Below are positions 5,478-13,484 of a DNA stretch of 19,370 nucleotides, in pieces. Origin of the DNA: Ramlibacter sp. (GTDB taxonomy: Bacteria; Pseudomonadota; Gammaproteobacteria; Burkholderiales; Burkholderiaceae_C). A program made the translations under genes and the position numbers. Position 1 is the first letter of the stretch; each line of letters starts with the position of its first letter. The notes under the pieces are model-generated. The model searched no databases. It was not told where the DNA came from and saw only the letters and a program-made list of their open reading frames with translations. The stretch spans positions 1-19,370 of the forward strand of contig JANXVP010000001.1 in the NCBI GenBank assembly GCA_025351615.1, written 5' to 3'.

Positions 5478-7858
5478 TCGTAGTTGCTGAAGCGGCTGGG
5501 TGAAGTGACCTGTTCGCGCAGGTACTGGTAGCGGGGGATGTTCTGCTTGAGCGTCTGCAAGGCGTTGGACCCAAGCCTGGCGAAGCCCACGAACTCCAGC
5601 TGGAACAGGATCCGCTTGTTGGCCGATGTCGTGCTGCTTTGCAGCCGCTCCACCACCACCCGGCCCAGCCAGCAGCCGGCATCGTACTCCAGCCCGACCA
5701 CGGCATCGACCAGCTTGCGGTCCAGCAGGCTGAAGTTGAGGCGCCCGACGCTGTACCAGCGGCCCTCGCCCTCACCCATGCCCGGTCCCAGGTTCTGGCC
5801 TTTGTCGCCCCACAGGTCGTTCAGCGGCCACTGCCAGCCGATGTCGATCTGCTCGCTCGAGCCGCGCTGCAGCCGGTACGCGGCGCTGACCACGTGGTAA
5901 TTGCCGGGGCTGTAGCGGGCGCCGATCGTGGACCGGATCGACTGCCGCGTCTTGGGGTTGTATTGCACGGTGGCATCGGTGCTCCACTGCGGCACCCAGT
6001 TGACCGATGCGCCGAACAGGACGTCCGACAGCCGGTCGCTCACCGGCACTGCGCCCGGCAGCGTGACGAGCTGGTCCTTGAAGCGCAGGCGCTGCGCCAC
6101 GCCGAAGCGGGCGGCTTCGGCGCCGGAGTTCGGGTCCAGCAACCGCGTCGTCGCGCCCAGCGTCAGCAGGTTGTTGTCTGAAATGCGGTCATTGCCGGCG
6201 AACGCGTTTTCGGTGTAGATCGTCGCGAAGTTGAAGTCCGTGGCCGCCGAGTCGTAATTCGGCAGGCCATTCTGGTCCCGGAACGGCGTGTAAACATAGA
6301 AAGCGCGAGGCTCCAGCGTCTGACGGAACGCGCGGCCGAAGAAACTCGCATCGCGCTCGAACACCAGGCCGCTGTCGAGACTGGCCGTCGGCACGATGCG
6401 GCTCGCGGAGTTTGCGCCGTCGGCCAGCGGCGCGTCGAACTGGTAATTGGTCGCGTGCAATTGCAGTTTGGGAGTCACGAACCAGCCCGGCGTCTGCCAG
6501 GGCCTGCTGACTCGCGCGAGCGTGTAGCCGCGCTTGGCATTCGGCTGCCCGGTCAGCGTGCGATTGGAATGGAACTGCGTGTAATCGGCTTCGACCGAGG
6601 CATCCAGACCACCGGCAAGGTTGATGCGCGCATATCGGGCCACGACCTGCGGCAAACGGTCATAGGGCGGCACGATCGGCGACGTGACATCCTGCAGCGT
6701 TTGCCACTTCAAGATCCGTGCCGTCACCGACACATTGTCCCGGCCCCAGGAGACCGATGCGTCGTTGGCCAGCAGCCGCTGGGTCAGCGAAGCGGTGGAC
6801 CTGGTGAAATCACGCCAGTAGTTGTCGTCGCTGACCCGATTCAGGTTCAGGTTCAGGCCCAGCGAGCCCAGGCCGGCAAAGCCGGTCGCAATGCTGCCGT
6901 TGTGCGTCAATGCATAACCCCAGCGGTCGCGCTCCCGCAGCGTGTCGTAAGGCATGTAGTTGGCGCGCAGCTTGCCGACGTATGTGGGTTCGAGATAGCG
7001 GAATTCGCCGCCCAGATCGACGCCGCGCTTGGACATTACTGCCGGAAAGAGCGTCGCATCCCGGTTCGGCGCGATGTTCCAGTAGTAAGGCACGGAAATC
7101 TCGGCGCCGTTCAGGTTGCTCAGGCCGAAGGTCGGCGGCAGCAGACCGGATTTGCGCTTGTCGGAGAGCGGAAAACTGAGCTCCGGCACAGGCAGGATCG
7201 GCAGCCGGAAGAAGCTCAGGACAGCGTTGCTGGCGTGCCCGGTTTCCTCCTCGTTGTCGATTCGGATGCTCGCCGCACGCAAAATCCAGTCCGGCATCCA
7301 GCTCGGGCCCGGACGCCGCTGGCATGTGGTGTAGGTTGCGTTGCGGATGATCGCCCGCTTGTCATCCAGGAAGTCGACCCGGTCGGACTCTCCATAGGCA
7401 TTGTTCTTCAGGAACCGGTAGCGCGGCGCGACGAAGAAGCCTTCGAACGCATCGACCTTCAGCTCCAGCAGGGGTCCTTCGAAGGTGTTGCCGGCCCGAT
7501 TGACGAGAACGTTGCCGCGGGCCTTGGCCAGGTCGTCCGGCTGGTAATACTCGATCCGGTCCGCACGAATCGTCATGTCGCCGCGCCGCAGTTCGGCATC
7601 TCCTTCGAGCACGGTGTCCAGGTCGGTGCGGCCCGAGCCGCGTTCACCCGACAGGTAGGTCGGCAGGTTGGGCCGAACCGTCGCGGGAATGTCTTCGCGT
7701 AGCTGCTTGCTGGGTTTGAGGACCGGCCGCCCGACCTCTGCAGGCTCGGGTGGGGCCGTCTGCGCCTGCGCCGGCTGATGCAGCAGGGCGAAGGCCACCA
7801 GCGCTACCGGTGTCAGGGCAAAGGCGGGGCGAAACGCCTTGGTGGTCGGGTCGGACAT
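5474..7858 (-). CDS. lptD: LPS-assembly outer-membrane protein LptD
   Basis: LptD with LptE inserts lipopolysaccharide into the outer leaflet. 794 aa from the chosen start. Signal peptide about 1-32 (LTPVALVAFALL, cleavage after AQA). A periplasmic OstA-like beta-jellyroll spans roughly 75-175 (LEGDAELRRGDMTIRADRIEYY, FEGPLLELKVD). The beta-barrel follows, opening with the family segment FPLSDKRKSGLLPPTFG at about 229-245. Only two cysteines are apparent, C179 (TYTTCQ) and C729 (AGCW), matching the N- and C-terminal disulfide partners of E. coli LptD. The start at 7858 (MSDPTTKAF) places the signal peptide normally but lacks a clear Shine-Dalgarno. An in-frame ATG at 7918 (MDNPFYKSG) has AGGGG about 8 nt upstream but would add 20 residues before the signal peptide. 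surA overlaps its stop by 4 bp. Confidence 0.95.
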   Translation of the reverse strand: MSDPTTKAFRPAFALTPVALVAFALLHQPAQAQTAPPEPAEVGRPVLKPSKQLREDIPATVRPNLPTYLSGERGSGRTDLDTVLEGDAELRRGDMTIRADRIEYYQPDDLAKARGNVLVNRAGNTFEGPLLELKVDAFEGFFVAPRYRFLKNNAYGESDRVDFLDDKRAIIRNATYTTCQRRPGPSWMPDWILRAASIRIDNEEETGHASNAVLSFFRLPILPVPELSFPLSDKRKSGLLPPTFGLSNLNGAEISVPYYWNIAPNRDATLFPAVMSKRGVDLGGEFRYLEPTYVGKLRANYMPYDTLRERDRWGYALTHNGSIATGFAGLGSLGLNLNLNRVSDDNYWRDFTRSTASLTQRLLANDASVSWGRDNVSVTARILKWQTLQDVTSPIVPPYDRLPQVVARYARINLAGGLDASVEADYTQFHSNRTLTGQPNAKRGYTLARVSRPWQTPGWFVTPKLQLHATNYQFDAPLADGANSASRIVPTASLDSGLVFERDASFFGRAFRQTLEPRAFYVYTPFRDQNGLPNYDSAATDFNFATIYTENAFAGNDRISDNNLLTLGATTRLLDPNSGAEAARFGVAQRLRFKDQLVTLPGAVPVSDRLSDVLFGASVNWVPQWSTDATVQYNPKTRQSIRSTIGARYSPGNYHVVSAAYRLQRGSSEQIDIGWQWPLNDLWGDKGQNLGPGMGEGEGRWYSVGRLNFSLLDRKLVDAVVGLEYDAGCWLGRVVVERLQSSTTSANKRILFQLEFVGFARLGSNALQTLKQNIPRYQYLREQVTSPSRFSNYD

Positions 7859-7916
7859 CGTGGATTGGGGGGCGCCCGCCGAAGCGGCAGGGCCGGATTT
7901 GTAGAATGGATTATCC
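7859..7916. promoter_or_regulatory. Compact divergent promoter region between lptD and the amgK-like gene
   Basis: Two -10-like hexamers lie back to back: TAGAAT (7902-7907, + strand) and GATAAT (7910-7915 read on the - strand). The first ends 9 nt before the ATG at 7917, so the + transcript would be leaderless or nearly so. The second would give lptD (start 7858) a leader of about 45 nt. No good -35 is visible for either. At 7916-7919 the bases CATG hold the + strand ATG (7917-7919) and the alternative - strand lptD ATG (7918-7916) at once. Confidence 0.45.
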
Positions 7917-9017
7917 ATGAGCAATCCCCTGCCACTCACCGCCGCGCCCCCTGCTTCGCCACCCGGTGTTGCGTGGTCCGATCCGTTACGGGAAGCCGCA
8001 TTTCGCCGCTGGCTCGACCGGATTGCGCCCATCCACGCTTTGCAGCCCGCAAGCTTGCGCCCGGCATCGGCCGATGCGAGTTTTCGCCGCTACCTGCGCA
8101 TCGACAGCGACCACCACGGCAGCCGGGTGATCATGGATGCGCCGCCTGACAGGGAGAACTGCGAACCCTTCGTCCAGGTGGCCGGGCTGATGACGCAGGC
8201 CGGATTGAATGTTCCCCGCGTGCTGGACTGGGACCAGGCCGGCGGCTTCATGCTGCTGCAGGACCTCGGCCACCAGACCATGATGGAAGCCATCGAGCCC
8301 AGCCTGCCGGATGCCAACCGCGGCCTGTACCTGCGGGCCGTGGACGCGCTGGTCGCCTGGCAGACGGCCTCGCAGCCCGGCATTCTTGCGCCCTATGACG
8401 AAGCGCTGCTGGCGCGGGAGCTGGCGCTGTTTCCGGATTGGTATCTGGGACAGTACCGGGGCATGAAAGTCGATGGCGCGCTGCGCGAAACGCTGGCCAG
8501 CACCTTTGCGCTGATCATCCAGCACAACCTCGCATCGCCTTGCGTCTATGTCCACCGCGACTTTATGCCGCGCAACCTGATGTTGCCGTCCGACCCGGCC
8601 GAGCAGCGGCTCGGGGTGCTGGACTTCCAGGATGCGGTGTACGGCCCGATCAGCTACGACATCGCAAGCCTGATGCGCGATGCCTTTCTCAGCTGGGAGG
8701 AGGAATTCGTTCTGGATATCACCGTCCGCTACTGGCAGCGGGCGCAAAAGGCGGGTTTGCCGGTGGCCAGTGACTTCGGCGAGTTCTACCGCGCCGTCGA
8801 GTGGATGGGGCTGCAGCGGCACCTGAAAGTCGCCGGCATTTTCGCGCGCCTGACGCTGCGCGATGGCAAGCCCCGCTACCTGGCGGACACGCCGCGTTTC
8901 ATCGCTTACATCCGCGCGACCGCCAGCCGCTATCGCGAGCTGACACCGTTGCTGCGCCTGATCGACGATGCTGAGGGCACCCAGCAAGCCCCCGCCTACG
9001 TCATCGGCCGCGGCTGA
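7917..9017 (+). CDS. amgK: AmgK-like N-acetylmuramate/N-acetylglucosamine kinase (aminoglycoside phosphotransferase fold)
   Basis: Member of the APH/choline-kinase fold, 366 aa, cytoplasmic. The catalytic loop VHRDFMPRNLM (212-222) gives H213, D215 and N220. The metal-binding motif LDFQDAVYGPISYD (235-248) gives D236 in the DFG-equivalent position. The N-lobe has SADASFRRYLRI and LLQDLG. AmgK phosphorylates cell-wall MurNAc/GlcNAc at C1 in the recycling route that bypasses de novo UDP-MurNAc synthesis. The assignment rests on overall sequence and on its place divergent from lptD, as in Pseudomonas, where murU follows. Here no murU follows; rsmE starts 14 bp after the stop. The start at 7917 has no Shine-Dalgarno but a -10-like TAGAAT just upstream, consistent with leaderless translation. 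A more general small-molecule kinase is the alternative. Confidence 0.75.
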   Translation: MSNPLPLTAAPPASPPGVAWSDPLREAAFRRWLDRIAPIHALQPASLRPASADASFRRYLRIDSDHHGSRVIMDAPPDRENCEPFVQVAGLMTQAGLNVPRVLDWDQAGGFMLLQDLGHQTMMEAIEPSLPDANRGLYLRAVDALVAWQTASQPGILAPYDEALLARELALFPDWYLGQYRGMKVDGALRETLASTFALIIQHNLASPCVYVHRDFMPRNLMLPSDPAEQRLGVLDFQDAVYGPISYDIASLMRDAFLSWEEEFVLDITVRYWQRAQKAGLPVASDFGEFYRAVEWMGLQRHLKVAGIFARLTLRDGKPRYLADTPRFIAYIRATASRYRELTPLLRLIDDAEGTQQAPAYVIGRG

Positions 9018-9031
9018 GCCTGTCGACCGCG

Positions 9032-9760
9032 ATGCCGCGCCTGTACTGTCCCATCCCGCTTGTCAGCGGCCACCTTCTGGAGCTTCCTGCATCCGCAGCG
9101 CGCCATGTCCAGGTCCTGCGGATGCAGCCCGGCGAAGCGGTGACGCTGTTCAACGGCCAGGGCGGAGAGTTCGAGGCAGTCATCGAACGGATGGGCCGCA
9201 GCGACGTGCGTGTGACGATCGGCAGCCACGACCCGGCGGAGCGCGAAGGCCTGCGCCCGGTGCATCTGGTGGTGGGCATGCCGGCCAACGAACGCATGGA
9301 CTGGCTGGTCGAGAAGGCGGCTGAACTCGGCGTGGCGAGCATCCAGCCGCTGCTTGCCCAACGCAGCGTGCTACGGTTGCAAGGCGAACGGGCCCAGAAA
9401 AAGCAGGCGCACTGGCAGGGTGTGGCGATTGCGGCCTGCGAGCAGAGCGGTCGCAACCGGATTCCGGCGGTCCTGCCGATCTTGGCGCTGTCGCAATGGG
9501 CTTCGGCGCTGGATGGCGCGTCCCCGCGCGGCCAGGCCAGGTTGCTGCTGTCGCTGGCGCCGGCGGCGTTGCCGCTGCGTCTGGCGGCCGGGATCGACGG
9601 CGAGGTGGTGTTGCTGTCCGGTCCTGAGGGCGGATTGACCGCGCAGGAAGAAGAGATGGCCACTGCGCTCGGCTTCCAGCGTGCGACGCTTGGGCCGCGG
9701 GTGCTGCGGTCAGAGACGGCGCCGCTGGCCGCGCTGGCCGCTCTTACACTGGCCGGATGA
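9032..9760 (+). CDS. rsmE: 16S rRNA (uracil1498-N3)-methyltransferase
   Basis: RsmE methylates N3 of U1498 in the 30S decoding region using S-adenosylmethionine. 242 aa, typical length, SPOUT (knotted) fold. Evidence: N-terminal PUA-like part beginning MPRLYCP with RHVQVLRM (24-31); MPANERMDWLVEKAAELGV (83-101); EQSGRNRIP (137-145); and the C-terminal knot with LLSGPEGG (194-201) and LGPRVLRSETAPLAAL (220-235). It starts 14 bp after the amgK-like gene with only a weak ribosome-binding site, and its stop overlaps the next gene's ATG (ATGA), so the three + strand genes probably form an operon. Confidence 0.96.
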   Translation: MPRLYCPIPLVSGHLLELPASAARHVQVLRMQPGEAVTLFNGQGGEFEAVIERMGRSDVRVTIGSHDPAEREGLRPVHLVVGMPANERMDWLVEKAAELGVASIQPLLAQRSVLRLQGERAQKKQAHWQGVAIAACEQSGRNRIPAVLPILALSQWASALDGASPRGQARLLLSLAPAALPLRLAAGIDGEVVLLSGPEGGLTAQEEEMATALGFQRATLGPRVLRSETAPLAALAALTLAG

Positions 9761-10926
9761 ACCGCAACCTCTGGCTGCAGGCCATCTGCCAGGGCTTGTT
9801 CCTCACCAACAACGTCACCTTCATCGCCATTAACGGACTGGTCGGGCTGTCGCTGGCGCCGCTGGGCTGGATGGCGACGTTGCCGGTGATGGGCTACGTG
9901 GTGGGCAGCGCGCTCTCCACCGGCCTGGTGGCGCGCTCGCAGCGGCAGCTCGGTCGCAAACGCTCGTTCCAGCTGGGGTTGGTAGTCGCGTTTTTGTCGG
10001 CGCTGCTGTGCACCTATGCCGCCGCGACGCGCAATTTCTGGCTGCTGTGCTTTGCAACCGTCGTCGCCGGCTATTACAACGCGAACGCTGGCTTGTACCG
10101 GTTCGCCGCCGCCGAACTTGCTGCACCCGCGGGGCGGGAAAGGGCCGTGTCGCTGGTGATGGCCGGCGGGCTTCTGGGCGCGGTGATCGGTCCCAATCTG
10201 GCCGCAAGGACGCGCGATCTGTTCGCCGTGCCATTCGCCGGGGCCTATGTCTCGCTGGCCGTGGTCGCCTTGCTGGCGATGGTGCTGATGTCGTTCATGG
10301 AATTCGCGCCAGCGCCAGCGCGCACGGCCGCGACCGGTGGCCGGCCGCTGGCGCAGATCATGGCCCAGCCGATCTTCATTGTTTCAGCGGCGGCGGGCTC
10401 GCTCAGTTATGGTGTGATGAACCTGCTGATGGCGGCAACGCCGATCGCGATGCAACAGTGCCGATTGCCGTTCAGCGACACGGCCCTTGTGCTGGAGTGG
10501 CATGTGATCGGCATGTTCGCACCGGGATTCTTCACCGGCTCGCTGATCAAGCGCTTCGGCGCCCTTCCGATCATGGCCGTGGGCGTGGCGCTCAACCTGG
10601 TTTGCATCGTGGTCGCCCTGTCCGGCGTGGAACTGCAGCAATTTCTGGTGGCGCTGTTCCTGCTGGGTGTCGGCTGGAATTTCCTGTTCACCGGAAGCAC
10701 CACGCTGTCGCTATCCGCGTACGGCCCGGAAGAAAAAGACCGTGCGCAAGGCGCGCTCAATTTCTTCGTGTTCGCGACGCTGGCCATCAGTTCGCTGTCG
10801 TCGGGTGTCCTGGTGACCACGCAGGGCTGGAGGCTGTTGAACTATGGCTCGCTGCTGCCGGTCGCGCTCACGGCTGTCGGCCTGCTCTGGCTGGCGCTGC
10901 GAAGCGGTCGTCCAGCCACTGCCTGA
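9757..10926 (+). CDS. Major facilitator superfamily transporter
   Basis: 389-aa hydrophobic protein with about 12 predicted membrane helices, inner membrane. Helix-rich stretches run from residue 5 (ICQGLFLTNNVTFIAINGLVGL) to the C-terminus (LLPVALTAVGLLWLALR). The loop between helices 2 and 3 carries the MFS basic motif SQRQLGRKRSF (about 62-72). A longer cytoplasmic loop at about 187-205 separates the two six-helix halves. The substrate is not recognisable from sequence. Its ATG overlaps the rsmE stop by 4 bp, so it is translated with rsmE. Its last 59 bp overlap the end of the opposite-strand hydrolase gene. Confidence 0.9.
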   Translation: MNRNLWLQAICQGLFLTNNVTFIAINGLVGLSLAPLGWMATLPVMGYVVGSALSTGLVARSQRQLGRKRSFQLGLVVAFLSALLCTYAAATRNFWLLCFATVVAGYYNANAGLYRFAAAELAAPAGRERAVSLVMAGGLLGAVIGPNLAARTRDLFAVPFAGAYVSLAVVALLAMVLMSFMEFAPAPARTAATGGRPLAQIMAQPIFIVSAAAGSLSYGVMNLLMAATPIAMQQCRLPFSDTALVLEWHVIGMFAPGFFTGSLIKRFGALPIMAVGVALNLVCIVVALSGVELQQFLVALFLLGVGWNFLFTGSTTLSLSAYGPEEKDRAQGALNFFVFATLAISSLSSGVLVTTQGWRLLNYGSLLPVALTAVGLLWLALRSGRPATA

Positions 10927-11749
10927 GGGTGTCGTACACCGGCTCGGGATCGAGTTCGTGAAAGAGCTCGTGAAACAGCCCGTCGAAGCACTTGGACGTC
11001 ACCACGTGGCGCGGCGCAGCAGCCGCAAACGTACGGCTGCCGGCCGGATTCACGAGATGGTCCTGGGCTGCGTACATCAGCAGCGTCGGAATTTTCCACT
11101 GGGCAGCCCCCGCGACTGTCGCCGGTGCGGCATCGGCGATGAAGCGTCCCAGCCGTCCCGATACCCGGTCGTGAACGAGCGGGTCACGACGATATGCATC
11201 GACCACCTCGCGGTCATGCGAAAGAAAGTCGGGGTCGATACCGTTTCTGACCGTGAAGTTCGGCGCCACCCGCGGAAGGGTTGCCAGCATCAACCGCTGC
11301 AACACCGTCAGGTCAGGCTGGAGCGCCGGTGAGGACAGCACGAGCCCATCCACGTCGCGCTTGCTCTGTGAGACGAAATGGCCTGCCACCAGTCCGCCCA
11401 GGCTGAAGCCGAGCAGGAGCAGGGGGGCGCTCCGGGCCATCCGCAAACGCGTGCTGTCGACGATGTCGGCAAGGTCGTCGACCAGCCGCGATGCGGTGGG
11501 CAGCACGCCGCGGGCGCCCCCGGATTCGCCGTGCCCGTACTGGTCGTAACCCCGCACTGCGAAGCCCCAGCTGTTGAGGCGCTTGGCGAGCTCGTCGTGC
11601 CGCCCCGCGTGTTCCCCGAGTCCGTGCACGAGGATCACCACGCCGCGCAGCAACAAGCCGTCCGGCAGCGGCCAGTCCTGCATGGCGATATTGTCGCCAT
11701 CACTGGCTGTGTACGTGGAGAGCGTCGAATCGCTGGGGGAGATTCTCAT
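10868..11749 (-). CDS. Alpha/beta hydrolase, monoacylglycerol lipase-like
   Basis: 293 aa, cytoplasmic, Hydrolase_4 (serine aminopeptidase S33/MGL-like) family. Oxyanion-side motif LVHGLGEHAGRH begins at about residue 41. Nucleophile elbow GFSLGG has Ser116. The acid is D230 in YAAQDHLVNP and the histidine H260 in GLFHELFHE, the usual MGL signature. Expected to cleave monoacylglycerols or similar esters; the exact substrate is uncertain. The ATG at 11749 (MRISPSDS) is preferred over a TTG 12 codons upstream because its N-terminus is family-like, although neither has a clear Shine-Dalgarno. The stop lies inside the convergent MFS gene, giving a 59-bp tail-to-tail overlap. 149 bp separate it from the upstream peptidase gene; that gap holds a GTGCC-CTC-GGCAC hairpin (11867-11879) without a T-tract. 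Confidence 0.88.
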   Translation of the reverse strand: MRISPSDSTLSTYTASDGDNIAMQDWPLPDGLLLRGVVILVHGLGEHAGRHDELAKRLNSWGFAVRGYDQYGHGESGGARGVLPTASRLVDDLADIVDSTRLRMARSAPLLLLGFSLGGLVAGHFVSQSKRDVDGLVLSSPALQPDLTVLQRLMLATLPRVAPNFTVRNGIDPDFLSHDREVVDAYRRDPLVHDRVSGRLGRFIADAAPATVAGAAQWKIPTLLMYAAQDHLVNPAGSRTFAAAAPRHVVTSKCFDGLFHELFHELDPEPVYDTLRQWLDDRFAAPARAGRQP

Positions 11750-11898
11750 GGCAACAATGATTGCCTGCGAGCCGGCGCTTCGCAATCAAGAGCGGACCAA
11801 CGGTGCGTGGCGCAGGACGGGCGCGCGCACCCGTGAAGCGCTTCCAAGACGTGAGCAAAGGTGACAGTGCCCTCGGCACGGCCTGGGCTCGGTCTCAG

Positions 11899-13371
11899 TC
11901 AGGGCAGTTGCGCGATGACCTCGGCCACTGCGGCGGTCAGTTTCTTGGCGTAGGGCACATGCAGGAATTCATTCGGTCCATGGGCATTGCTCCTGGGGCC
12001 AAGCACGCCGCAGACCATCATCTGCGCCTTTGGAAACCCCTGGCTCAGCATGCTCATCAGAGGGATAGTTCCGCCTTGCCCGATGTAGCCGCAGGACGTG
12101 CCGAAGTGCGCCTGGGAGGCGCGGTTGAGCGCCTGTTCGAACCATGGCGCCGTGTCCGGCGCGTTCCAGCCGGTGGCGCCGCCATTGCTTTCGAACGTCA
12201 CCCGGGCCTGATAAGGCGCGTTGTCCTCGAGCAGGGTCTTGAGTTCCTGCACGGCCCGCCCCGCATCGATCAGCGGGGGCAGTCGCAGCGACAGCTTGAA
12301 GGCCGTGTAGGGACGCAGCACGTTGCCCGCGTCCTTGAGTGCCGGAAAGCCTTCAGCACCGGTGACGGAGAGCGTGGGAGTCCAGGTCCGATTGAGCAGC
12401 GCCTGCACTGGATCGGTCGTGGTGGGCAGCGCGAAGGCAGTCGAGCCTCCGCAGTCGTAGTGAGCCCAGGGGAACCGCTTGTAGACCTCGTCCCCGAGAA
12501 TGGCGGCCGTCGCCCGGGCCTGAAGCAGTCGCTCGGGCGGCACCTCGCAGTGGAAGCTCTCTGGCAGCAGGCGGCCGCTCTTGCTGTCCTCCAGCCGGTC
12601 GAGCACCTGCCGCATGATCCGGAAGCTCGATGGAACCAATCCCGAAGCGTCCCCCGAGTGCACGCCCTCGGTCAGGATTTCCACTTTCAGCGTGCCGCTT
12701 GCCATGCCGCGCAATGAGGTCGTGAGCCTCAGCTGGTCGTAATTGCCGGCGCCGGAATCCAGGCAGATGACCAGCGACACATCGCCCAGCCGGGGCCGCA
12801 ACGCATCGATGTACGGCAGCAGGTCGTAGGAGCCGGATTCCTCGCAGGTTTCGATCAAGCCGACGATCCGCGGATGCGTCGCCTGTTGCGCCTTGAGCGC
12901 CTGCACAGCGGCGATGCTGGCGTAAACCGCGTAGCCGTCGTCGGCGCCGCCCCGGCCGTACAGCTTGCCGTCCTCATACTTTGGCGTCCACGGCCCTAGG
13001 TCGCTGCGCCAGCCTGTGAATTCAGGCTGCTTGTCCAGGTGACCGTACATCAGCACGGTCTGGCTGGACATCGGCCTGGTCGCGGCAATTTCGAAGAACA
13101 GAACCGGTGTGCGTCCCGGCAGGCGAACGATCTCCAGGGTCAGTCCGTCGACCTTCTGCGCTTCCACCCAGGCGGCAGCGTTGCGAAGCACTGCCTCGAG
13201 ATACCCATGCTCGGCCCAATCCTTGTCGAAGCCGGGCGACTTGGCGGGAATCTGGATGTAGTCCGTGATCTGCCGGACGATGTCGCGGTCCCATTGTTCG
13301 CTGGCATGGCGCAAGGCGGCTGCCGCGTCGAGCGTGCCGGCCGGCATTTCATGTTGGATCGGTTTGTTCAT
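11899..13371 (-). CDS. M20 family metallopeptidase (dipeptidase-like)
   Basis: 490-aa cytoplasmic zinc hydrolase of the M20/M25/M40 family, close in length to carnosinase/CNDP-type dipeptidases. Metal and catalytic residues are visible: H111 and catalytic D113 in YGHLDKQPE; bridging D144 in GRGGADDG; general base E177 and ligand E178 in ETCEESGS; H464 in SNAHGPNE. H238 in EGVHSGD belongs to the dimerisation (lid) domain and contributes to the active site in this family. The long form and DKQPE motif favour dipeptide or amidated amino acid hydrolysis over N-acyl-ornithine deacylation; the substrate is unknown. GGAAA about 9 nt before the ATG is a modest ribosome-binding site. Divergent from the DUF72 gene. 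Confidence 0.92.
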   Translation of the reverse strand: MNKPIQHEMPAGTLDAAAALRHASEQWDRDIVRQITDYIQIPAKSPGFDKDWAEHGYLEAVLRNAAAWVEAQKVDGLTLEIVRLPGRTPVLFFEIAATRPMSSQTVLMYGHLDKQPEFTGWRSDLGPWTPKYEDGKLYGRGGADDGYAVYASIAAVQALKAQQATHPRIVGLIETCEESGSYDLLPYIDALRPRLGDVSLVICLDSGAGNYDQLRLTTSLRGMASGTLKVEILTEGVHSGDASGLVPSSFRIMRQVLDRLEDSKSGRLLPESFHCEVPPERLLQARATAAILGDEVYKRFPWAHYDCGGSTAFALPTTTDPVQALLNRTWTPTLSVTGAEGFPALKDAGNVLRPYTAFKLSLRLPPLIDAGRAVQELKTLLEDNAPYQARVTFESNGGATGWNAPDTAPWFEQALNRASQAHFGTSCGYIGQGGTIPLMSMLSQGFPKAQMMVCGVLGPRSNAHGPNEFLHVPYAKKLTAAVAEVIAQLP

Positions 13372-13484
13372 GGTGGATGTTTCCGGTGCGGGTCATGCCG
13401 GGACTTTACGCCTGCGGCGGCTGTCGGGCTACCATTGCCGCAGAGGCCAGCGGGGGAATTGGCGACCTGGCGACAGGAAACGAT
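13372..13484. promoter_or_regulatory. Divergent intergenic region (M20 peptidase / DUF72 gene)
   Basis: 113 bp between two divergent starts, so it should hold promoters for both. Only weak hexamers are visible: a TACCAT toward the DUF72 gene (near 13430) and a TAAAGT read on the minus strand (near 13405). No repeat or operator-like palindrome was noticed. Confidence 0.3.

Noticed and set aside
4281..5483. 400-codon open frame on the plus strand opposite surA
   Set aside because: Antisense to a certain gene with full SurA motifs; composition (Arg/Gly/His/Gln-rich) is that of a reverse-strand shadow in GC-rich DNA.
6455..7702. 415-codon open frame on the plus strand opposite lptD
   Set aside because: Shadow of lptD; no recognisable domain and no ribosome-binding site.
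7859..8032. Longer LptD start giving 852 aa
   Set aside because: It would add 58 Arg/Gly/Ser-rich residues before the signal peptide and overlap the kinase gene by over 100 bp.
11750..11785. TTG start of the lipase-like hydrolase 12 codons upstream
   Set aside because: No Shine-Dalgarno and the ATG at 11749 gives a normal N-terminus.
11761..12717. 318-codon plus-strand frame opposite the M20 peptidase
   Set aside because: The minus strand carries all M20 metal-site motifs; this frame has none.
13377..13484. Longer start of the DUF72 protein (289 aa)
   Set aside because: The extra 36 residues lie in the divergent promoter region; the ATG at 13485 has AGGA at 6 nt and begins just before the conserved motif.
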